Translations under genes and position numbers: made by a program | The notes under the pieces: model-generated | What the model saw: the letters and a program-made list of their open reading frames with translations, nothing else | Told to the model about the DNA's origin: nothing | The model's database searches: none | In this document: positions 56,306 through 64,000 of the stretch, piece after piece | Layout: each line of letters begins with the position of its first letter | How positions within the stretch are numbered: the stretch's first letter is position 1 | NCBI GenBank assembly: GCA_020744425.1 | Contig: JAGMUV010000013.1 | Coordinates: 744,001 to 808,000, forward strand | Source: Dactylonectria macrodidyma | Taxonomy: Eukaryota > Ascomycota > Sordariomycetes > Hypocreales > Nectriaceae | DNA length: 64,000 nt | Direction of reading: 5' to 3'

Positions 56306-57213
56306 ATGGCCAACGACCACATCCTCACCCTCTCGTGCCCGGACAAGCCGGGCATCGTGCACGCCGTGACGGGCATCTTCGCGGCCAACGCGCACAACAT
56401 CCTGGACCTGCAGCAGTTCTCCGACCCCGTGTCGGACCGCTTCTTCATGCGCGTGCACTTTGGCCCGACCGAGACCGAGTCCACCCTGCACCTCGTCCCG
56501 GCCTTTGACGACCTCGCCGCAAAATACACCATGGAGTACGACATCCGGCCCGTCGCTCGCAAGATGCGCGTCCTCATCATGGTGTCTAAGATTGGACACT
56601 GCCTTAATGATTTGCTGTTCCGCATGAAGACAGGACAGTTGCGTATTGAGGTTTGTTCCATTTACACTTACACTGGGGAGGAAACACAATCGCTAACTAA
56701 TTCAAGGTCCCCGTCATCGTATCCAACCACCCCGAGTTCGAAGCCCTCGCCAAATCCTACGGCATCGAGTTCCACCACCTACCCGTGACCAAGGACACCA
56801 AGGCGCAACAGGAATCGCAGGTCCTCGAACTCGCAGCGCAGCACAACATCGAGCTGATCGTGCTCGCGCGCTACATGCAGGTGCTCTCGCCGACGCTGTG
56901 CGCCGCCATGTCCGGGCGCATCATCAACATCCACCACAGCTTCCTGCCGTCCTTCAAGGGCGCCAAACCCTACCACCAGGCCTACGACCGCGGCGTCAAG
57001 ATCATCGGCGCCACCGCCCACTTCGTCACTGCCGACCTCGACGAGGGCCCCATCATCGAGCAGCGCGTCGCACGCGTCGACCACAGCATGAACCCGAAGG
57101 AGCTGTCCGAGGAGGGATCCAACGTCGAGAGCCAGGTCCTGGCTGCTGCCGTGCGCTGGTACGCCGAGCGCCGCCTGTTCCTCAACGGCCACAAGACCGT
57201 TGTGTTCAACTAG
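56306..57213 (+). CDS. Formyltetrahydrofolate deformylase (PurU type)
   Basis: This enzyme hydrolyses 10-formyl-THF to formate and THF, balancing one-carbon units for purine synthesis. Two exons (56306-56650, 56707-57213; donor GTTTGT, branch CTAAC, acceptor TTCAAG) give 283 residues. An N-terminal ACT domain (about 1-85, ILTLSCPDKPGIVHAVTGIF) precedes the formyl-transferase fold (from about residue 90). Its catalytic elements are MSGRIINIHHSFLPSFKGAK (Asn/His) and FVTADLDEGPIIEQRVARVD (Asp). All three catalytic residues are visible and the length matches bacterial PurU. No targeting peptide is evident. Filamentous fungal copies are widespread, so transfer need not be recent. Confidence 0.95.
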
Positions 57214-57777
57214 ACCAACTCCAAAAAAAATATTAAAAATCTAGACGGAAATCTGGGATTCATACTTCAAGTTGTCGGATTCACTCAAGCGGGCGGCTGG
57301 CTGGTTTGGGACACACACTGACCATCTATCATCTTGCCGACTCGAGGCTAGGCGTAAACACAAAAGTTAAATAGATTGACCGGTTGTTTTCCAAGTGATC
57401 CCCATCGCAAAACTGACCAATTGATGTCATAGAGCTTTTCCGGCGTCGAATGATACGGCGCCGGTTTCGGCAGTTAGTGAGACAAGAGCGAGTCGGTGAA
57501 GCAAGGACGCAAGGGAGGAAAAGAAAAAACCTCTTCCTTTCGCCTCTCGAAAAATTGTAAACCTTCCTTATCTAACCAACATTCATTTCATCCTCCCATC
57601 TTTGCTCCTATTCGTTCTCGCTTCTTGTTCCATCCCATGCTCACATGCCGCCCCCACCTCAATAAAGATGACCCAACCCCACCATCAGCATTCAAAGCTC
57701 ACCGACCTGCATGTCAGCTTCTTGGCGTTGGGCCTCAATATATACCACAACATGCCCTAATACCCGCAACAAACAGC
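57214..57777. other. Intergenic before the first tRNA-Tyr
   Basis: These 564 bases have no supportable gene. C/T-rich DNA precedes the tRNA from about 57580. Confidence 0.5.
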
Positions 57778-57861
57778 CCCCGAGTAGCTCAGTTGGAAGA
57801 GCGTCTGACTGTAATAGTACCTGTTATCAGAAGGTCACCTGTTCGAACCAGGTCTTGGGGA
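57778..57861 (+). tRNA. tRNA-Tyr (GTA), intron-containing, copy 1
   Basis: The cloverleaf is complete: acceptor CCCCGAG with CTTGGGG, D-arm GCTC/GAGC, anticodon stem TCTGA/TCAGA, T-arm ACCTG-TTCGAAC-CAGGT. The loop reads CTGTAA, then an 11-base intron (tagtacctgtt), then A, giving CTGTAAA with anticodon GTA. The intron is at the standard position one base 3' of the anticodon. Confidence 0.93.
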
Positions 57862-58071
57862 GCATCCTATCTTTTTGTCTAGTCGAACTAGATTTCCCTC
57901 GCCCTATTCTCACAGTGGGGGGAAAACTCCTAGCTCCCGCTTAGCTTTTTTTTTAGTCCCGCAGAGCTGGCACAACTTTCGGGGACCATAATACCCCTGC
58001 CAGAGGGGTTATATTGACAACTAACATCTTCTCACATCAGCAAGAAGACCCCGTCTTCAGTCCAGCAGCAT

Positions 58072-58157
58072 CCCCGAGTAGCTCAGCTGGAAGAGCGTCT
58101 GACTGTAATCGCTACAAAGTCATCAGAAGGTCACCTGTTCGAGCCAGGTCTTGGGGA
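58072..58157 (+). tRNA. tRNA-Tyr (GTA), intron-containing, copy 2
   Basis: The mature sequence is almost identical to the copy 294 bases upstream (C for T in the D-loop and G for A in the T-loop: TTCGAGC). It has a different 13-base intron (tcgctacaaagtc) after CTGTAA. The acceptor, D, anticodon and T stems all pair. The two genes form a direct tandem pair. Confidence 0.93.
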
Positions 58158-58593
58158 TTTCATTTTTTTGCTGTGTCTGACAACTGGCCCGCTCAGTAAT
58201 GCAAGCCACGCTGACTGCGTTGTCCCTCTTTTTGCCTCGTGGACATGGCCTTTGGCTTCCACACTCTCTCCAGGGAGTGGCCCTCTGGGTGCTATTTGAA
58301 TATCTGAACTTGACTGGTCTTGATAGACAGAGAGTGAGAGATATATGGAACATCTAAGCCTCCACACCAATTCACAAAGACGTACTGAAGGTAATGAGGT
58401 GAAACTTGAATAACATAACTTATTACATGTGCTTGCGTATGTGTTGAAGCTTTTGTATGCCAGCGTATTTCCGTCCTAAATATCCTACACATGGCTTCCA
58501 AGTACATACAAGCTGCCATCAAGAGCGCTCGAAGCTCCATCACAACGATCCCGTAACAGCGTACAAATCTCAACATGTCTCATTTGCATAGCC
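58158..58593. other. Intergenic after tRNA pair
   Basis: These 436 bases lie between the second tRNA and the thymidylate kinase stop. The T-run at 58162-58168 just after the tRNA can serve as its RNA polymerase III terminator. No gene is seen. Confidence 0.5.
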
Positions 58594-59527
58594 TCACCGC
58601 ACAACCCTCACAACCTTGCCCACCTCGCCCCTCTCAACCAACTCAACTCGTCCCTTAACCTTGCCCCAAATCTCCTCCGCAACATCCTCGACACTCCCGC
58701 CCGCGTCGACAACAACAAGGTCCTCCTCCTCCTGCTTCCACTGCGCGCCGTCGAGCCCGCCCGCGCTGTCCACCAGGCCCTCGTCGGCGCGCATGTCCCG
58801 GCCCCCCATGCTCAGGCCCCAGAACAGCTCGCGCACGCGCTTCTGCATCGCCGCCTTCTCGTACAGCTCGCCGCCCCAGCCGCCCCGCGCCTTGGCCAGC
58901 GACTCGTCCAGGTCTAGGAACAGCACCAGGTCTGGTCGCGGGAGGCCGCGCTCCGGGGCTCGCGCCCAGGATAGATTCAGCGACGGGTTTTGCTTGGCGG
59001 CTGAGTAGACGATGCCCGAGTGGTAGTACCGGTCGCACACGATGGTGGTGCCGGAGGCCAGAAGGGCCTGGATCTGGGATCTGGAATTTGGGTTAGGTCT
59101 TGAACGTTGTCCCGGTTATGGTGACTGCAATGCCTCGCGGGCAGAAATCGACTTACACAGCCTCCCACCGGTTGGCGCTGAACAAAAGATGAATGACATG
59201 GTCGTCCATCTCAACATCACTCTTCAGATAGGCATCGATCATCTGGCCAATTGGCGTTGTACGGTCTGTCCCACGCCTCAGCCCTCATTCATATGCACGC
59301 CCGTTTCTCCAACAAAACTCACCGGGAAACCTCATCACCTTGACCGGCCTCCCCTCCTCGACGAACCTCTGCTCTAGCAGCTTGACCTGTGTCGTCTTGC
59401 CGCTGCGATCTAGCCCCTCGAGAACGACAAAAGCGCCTCGGGTCGTGGCGCCGCCCTCGCTCGCGGCCTTGTCGGCAGCCGAGGAGCTCGCAATGGCCGC
59501 CGTGGCGAGGTCGTTGATGGATGCCAT
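58594..59527 (-). CDS. CDC8: Thymidylate kinase (dTMP kinase)
   Basis: This enzyme phosphorylates dTMP to dTDP for DNA synthesis. Three exons (59527-59323, 59265-59157, 59080-58594; donors GTGAGT and GTAAGT) give 266 residues. An N-terminal extension of about 33 Ala/Ser-rich residues precedes the P-loop VVLEGLDRSGKTTQVKLLEQ. Other family marks are the P-x-R-F region KVMRFP, the substrate motif FSANRWEAVSQIQ joined across intron 2, the DRX-type motif TTIVCDRYYHSGIVYSAAK, and the lid RGGWGGELYEKAAMQKRVRE. The C-terminal region is acidic and longer than in yeast Cdc8 (216 residues). The acceptor of intron 2 has two nearby options; the upstream AG keeps frame and gives the conserved sequence. Confidence 0.95.
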
Positions 59528-60355
59528 CCCTGCAGAGCGCGCAGCAGGGAACTCTATTTTATCGTTTTTGGATTTGTTCTCTTTCCGCGTATCAGTGCTC
59601 AATTGTCGCGACGGATCGACGGGTTGCAGGTGAGTGAGTTGACAACCTATCAATGCAACAATGTGAGGGGAAGTGGGATCTGGGCCGTTCCGAGATCTGC
59701 ATATTTACACTGTGAAAACGCCACCTGCTGCGAGCTTTCCAGCGCAGCCACATTCACTTGGCCGCCAAGTTGGCCGAGCCTGGGACAACCGAAGCACAGT
59801 GCGCAAAACCATCAGCTGATGGGACAAAGCGGGCTTCCATACGACCCGGATGCGGCAACAGGCTTCTCCCTCCCTGTGCCGGAACGAGACATCAACAGGC
59901 CAGATCAGATCATGGTGGATTCGCCAAGATAACCGAGTGTATGTCCCGAAACCATGCCTCCATCTGGTCGTAGAAAAACCTACATTGCACAAGTGTTGAA
60001 CATTGACAATGAGTCTACATCCGGTATCGAGCAGATTCATCCAGATTCATGCCAGCACTCCTATTAAATCACTCAACTTGCACTGAAATCATCGTGTGAA
60101 CATTCAAACAGGTTCAATTCATTGTGATGCCACAGAACCATCGAAAAACTAACAATCAACCAGGCCAAACAAAAACAACAGTACTCCAGCCCTTGGTAGC
60201 CTGCGTCACCGTGATTCCCAGAAACGCCAACACGCCAGCCCATACTCCAATCCTGGTATTAAACAAGTCCAATCCATGTCCTCAATGTCTGTCCATCCAT
60301 TCCAACCGGGACTCATTACTCATGACCCCATTCATCATTACAATCCCTTTGTCGC
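59528..60355. other. Intergenic between thymidylate kinase and KEN-box gene
   Basis: These 828 bases hold the thymidylate kinase promoter and the 3' untranslated region of the next gene, both minus-strand. No coding frame is supported. Confidence 0.5.
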
Positions 60356-61726
60356 TCATGAGCTGGCAACTGCAGTAGCCTCGGTGTCGTCCTTGGCGCT
60401 GCCACTCTCCCATAGCTCAAAAACTTCCCCGGTACCCTCCATGGGTTCTAGGACTGCGGCTTTTGAAGAGCCTTCGGTTGGCTTGGAAATGAGAGTGTCG
60501 ATATCCTGCTCAACGTCTGAGACAGGATCCTCGGCCTTGAGCTCAGGAGAGAGTGTAAACTCTTTGGTGATGGGAGAACGAGCCTCAACCTTGGCGGGCT
60601 GCTCTTCCTCATCCCCAGGGACAATGATGACGGACGTCTCATCGCAACCCTCGGCGTAAAAGTCGGCAGTTTTCATCTCGCCAAGGGCTACACGCTCCTT
60701 CTCGACGACCATGTCGTCGGTACCGAGACGAGCAGCACGGCGAGATGAGGTCTGGGAGACATCGTCGGGGGGAGGGATGTTCTCCTTATCGCGGCCCTCG
60801 GCGCGCTCTCGGCTAGCCTTGCGCTCGCTCTCTTCGTCTGATGAGATATCGAGAGTGCAGGTGCTGTGCTGAAGGAGGTTGGTCATCTCTTGCTCGGGAG
60901 TGTCTTCGTGGATCTCAAAGAACCAGCTCTCACTCATTTCAGGCTCGAGAAGAGCGTTGGAGGACTGCTTGAGGGCCGGGCGAGAGGCACCGTAGCCGGG
61001 AATGGTGCCCTTGAGAGCGGCATCAAGGGAGAAGGGAGCCTCGGAGCCAAGGCCGAAGGAAGGGGGATCGACGCGGGCGTAGGGGCCGACGGTACGGCGG
61101 CGGCTGGAGAGGAGGCCAGCGCGCTTGCCACGGGTGGGCGAGCGGCCGGCGGGGGCGTAGATGGGAGAGGACTTGGTGATGCCCGAGTTGAGCTTGAGAG
61201 CGGGGGATCGGGGGTGGAGAGTGCGGCGAGATGACGATGCGGGCTTGATCGGGGTGGCAAAGGAGCGGGTGCTGGGAGTAGCGGCGAGGACTGGGGCAGC
61301 CTTGAGGACGAAAGCAGAGGGCTTGAAGAAGTCCTTGGAGGGGGTGGCAGAGCTGGCGCCCTTGGAGCGCTTGATGAAGATGGGGTCGACGTTTTCCGAG
61401 TCGTCAGTGTCAATCAGCTCAGCCTTGCGCTTGCCGGCGGCGGGAGAGGGGACGGCTGCGGCATGTTAGCTGGATGATGCTTGACAATTGATGCTCCGAG
61501 TCAAGCATGATTGTGGGATGTGGAGAGTGGGGAGATTGCTGCATTGCCGTTGCATGTCGGTGTAAATGCTGCCCAAGCCTCCAAACCCAAACCCGACATT
61601 CCTCACGAACAACGCATGGAGCAAAGCATTTCACCACGTACCATTTTGCCTGTTCTTGAGGCTGGTTAGGGTCTGCAGACGAGCCCCGTCGAGGGGAGCG
61701 AATGGCTGACGGACAGTGGTGGCCAT
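60356..61726 (-). CDS. Conserved-looking nuclear-type protein with KEN box, function unknown
   Basis: Two exons (61726-61642, 61455-60356; donor GTACGT, branch GCTAAC, acceptor GCCGCAG) give 394 residues. I do not know a named family. The protein is basic and Ser/Pro-rich in the first half (FIKRSKGASSATPSKDFFKP, RTLHPRSPALKLNSGITKSS, GRSPTRGKRAGLLSSRRRTV), with several S/T-P sites. A more ordered-looking stretch follows (MSESWFFEIHEDTPEQEMTN then LLQHSTCTLDISSDEE). After it comes a KEN box (RDKENIPPPDD), the degron read by APC/C-Cdh1, then an acidic C-terminus with VFELWESGSAKDDTEATA. Basic and CDK-type sites plus a KEN box suggest a cell-cycle-regulated nuclear protein; this is inference. 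The gene is in tandem with thymidylate kinase. Confidence 0.8.
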
Positions 61727-64000
61727 TTCGTCGGATGTGAGTTGGTGATGCAGGGACAATTGGCAGTGCCGACGGATGAGGGCGAGAAGTCGTGTCCAGC
61801 GAAGCCTCTCGTCAGGTCCAGTCGAGTTCGGGGTTGGGCGTCAGGTGGGATGACGACCAAGATGCGGAGCAAGGCAAGGTAAGCAGCAGTAGGTATGCTG
61901 GGGCGAAAGGGCGGTCGATTGAGATGCAGGAAGGAAGCGAGACGGCTTAGGTGGATGTGGCGGAAGTGGTGTTGTTTGTTTACCGCTTGGGAGAGTCAGG
62001 TGGGTTTTCGCGACGATGTTGTTCAAAATAAGCAGATTGGAAAAAGGTTGCTCGTCGAGGGCGTGTCTTGTTATGATGTTTGAGGGAGAAATGGAGTGGT
62101 TTAAAGAGAGCGAGAGGCAGCTTGTACCAGAGCAGGTTTGTGTGGTGGTGTGTGGGAGAGGTGTGGGAGGATGGGTGGGTGAGGAGGGCGAAGTGCTAAG
62201 GTATTAAGGGAGCGGGAGGGAGGAAACGGGGCACTGACAATGAGTGATGGCCCCCCGCCTACGCCTGGGGGGGTCCAGCAAGGCGCGTTTTTTGGTGGCA
62301 TTTCGGGCGTCCGGGTTTAAGTTGGAGGGGGGCGTGTTCCAGTGGGCGCGGCGAGACGTGTTGAGTGGACGGGGCATGTTGTGGGCCAATTTCTGATCTG
62401 GTGAGCCTGGTGGAGCAGGATGCACTTAAACGAGACAACGGGGCAGAGCAGCAGCTAAACCCGACACACAAAGTCGCCTTATTATGCAACATGATATGCA
62501 GGCCGAGCAAAGTTGCCAACGGGGACGGGAGGGATGCGCAGTTGAGAGCGTAGGTTTTTGATGCATCCGCCGTTGCAGAGTATGCGGCCCACGTAGAGAG
62601 CAAATGAGTAATGCAATGGGATTCTGCCTTGAAGGGAGAGACAGATTCAGTCCTCGTCCAGCTGCCATCCCCGCTATCCGCCGGCGTTTCAACCGCCTTC
62701 ACTCCGTTATCCAGATATCCCCATATTCCCCATCCGATATGCATCAGCATAGCACAATCTGTACACATCGTCATTCCCAAGCTCCCCCCTCGGGTCTAGC
62801 ATCTGCAGCTCTCCCGCCCAATCGTATCTCCCAAACGCGTCCGGCCGTATCACTGCATCTGCTAGCTCTTCCCTCCCACTATCGATGCAGCTCCAACTGG
62901 TTGGACCTACGTAGGATCGACTCGCAGCAGTGGCACCACGACCGCAGCCCTCGACGAACGAGCCAATCCCCTCGCCATCTTCATGCCGGGCGCCAATGCA
63001 AGGGAGCGGGGAGAGCAAAAGCAGGCGAGAGCTCATTTTTAAAATCGATGAGGTTGGACGAGTAGAACTGCGACGCTTTTGCTGCGATGCAGCATCATCG
63101 TTCCAGGGCCGAGTGGTTTCGGCTTTCTTAGCCAAAAGCCTCACTCAGACCGAGTCTCAGCCTAACGCGTTGAGCATGCGCCCATTGCAGCCACCATTTC
63201 CTCGTCATGGTGGAACCATGGCATACCGCTTGGACGTGCCCTTTCAGTGGACACCCAGGCTCGCGACAGTGGACCAGGGGCCGCCCTACAGCGCTCGACT
63301 CTGAGATCACCCACTATACGCCCTCTAAAGCCCTCTGAAACAGTGCAACAGTCTGCTGACCGCTACGCATCCCGTTCCAATTGTCCCTTCCAGTCCAACC
63401 TCAATCAGATGCATTCGTCCAGACAAAAGGGAGATCTAATCTGGCCATTACATCCATTCAATACCAGGTCCCCCTCGTCTGTTGGAAACCCGATTATAGA
63501 ATCCTTCATTCCACAGTCCTCCTCGCATAGTGTGTAGTAATATGGCTTTAATTGCAATCATCATCACCCCCTTTACGCGTCCAAACCGCCCCGACCCCGG
63601 TCCCGCGATGGCCGTCCGCAGGCATCCCCCGGCCCTCCGTTCGGGTCGCGTTCGATGCGGCCATGGTCTCCCGCTTCACTTCCTGCGCCCATTTCCCACC
63701 CGAAAACCACCAACCAAACCAATGCGTCCATATCTCGGCTCGTACAACCCTCCCAATTGGCTCTCTGTCCAAGTTTCACGGGGCCGCCGTTGGTCTCGAG
63801 GATGGGCTAGTTTCAGTCACTCAGCCGTCATCTGTCCCTCTCCCGGCCGTAACAGACGGCCAAGCGTATCATATCCGTCTCCATTCTGCTCCATTTGGGC
63901 GACACCTCCGCTCCAGCCGCTTTAGAGGCTGGCTGACCGAAAGTCGCATTTATAATAAGAGGGCCAGACCACCCGCGTCCTAACCTTCCACTGGGCTCAT
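61727..64000. other. Intergenic to window end
   Basis: About 2.3 kb follows. The first 500 bases are probably the promoter and leader of the KEN-box gene (G/A-rich on the plus strand). The remaining frames are short, overlapping and without domain-like composition. A gene may begin beyond the window end. Confidence 0.45.

Noticed and set aside
1..64000. CRISPR arrays, rRNA genes, prokaryotic operon signals
   Set aside because: None seen; the genome is clearly eukaryotic.

Overview
The window comes from a filamentous ascomycete (Pezizomycotina, most likely a Sordariomycete). Genes are intron-rich, with short introns of about 50-100 nt that carry GT(R)AGT-like donors and CTAAC/CTGAC branch points. 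GAL4-type Zn2Cys6 regulators, a PAP1-type bZIP, an AdoMetDC proenzyme, a GPI-type aspartic protease and MFS/DHA1 transporters all point the same way. I cannot name the species from sequence alone. The exon structures below were built by hand from splice sites and reading-frame continuity.

Layout: (1) 1.2-11.7 kb is a mostly conserved housekeeping block. It holds NOB1 (18S rRNA maturation), NOP10 (H/ACA snoRNP), S-adenosylmethionine decarboxylase (polyamines), CFD1/NUBP2 (cytosolic Fe-S assembly) and an unrecognised four-span membrane protein. (2) 11.7-21.7 kb is gene-poor accessory DNA with a 25-C homopolymer, a GA microsatellite and possible gene remnants. It ends in a compact trio of unrecognised genes with hydrophobic segments (18.36-21.66 kb), which I consider the best candidate for an undescribed system. 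(3) 22.1-28.1 kb holds SRP54, a GPI-type aspartic protease and an M20-family N-carbamoyl-amino-acid/allantoate amidohydrolase. (4) 30.3-36.6 kb holds an MFS transporter, a convergent fungal-specific transcription factor with an in-frame stop or an odd intron, and a cupin. (5) 39.5-44.5 kb holds a bZIP factor, an SDR/epimerase and a divergent Zn2Cys6 factor. (6) 45.3-53.0 kb is a proline-catabolism neighbourhood. Proline dehydrogenase and P5C dehydrogenase are divergently transcribed, followed by an FAD amine/amino-acid oxidase and a Zn2Cys6 regulator. (7) 54.1-61.7 kb holds a secreted acidic repeat protein, formyl-THF deformylase, two tRNA-Tyr(GTA) genes, thymidylate kinase and a KEN-box protein. 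The last 2.3 kb has no supportable gene.

How the genes work together: the 45-53 kb block is the clearest functional unit. Proline dehydrogenase (proline to P5C) and P5C dehydrogenase (P5C to glutamate) share a 609-bp promoter that contains a CGG-N11-CCG inverted repeat of the type Zn2Cys6 factors bind, and a Zn2Cys6 gene lies nearby. Two GC-AG introns (SRP54 and the epimerase) and a Zn2Cys6 domain split by an intron between its second and third cysteines are noteworthy gene-structure details.
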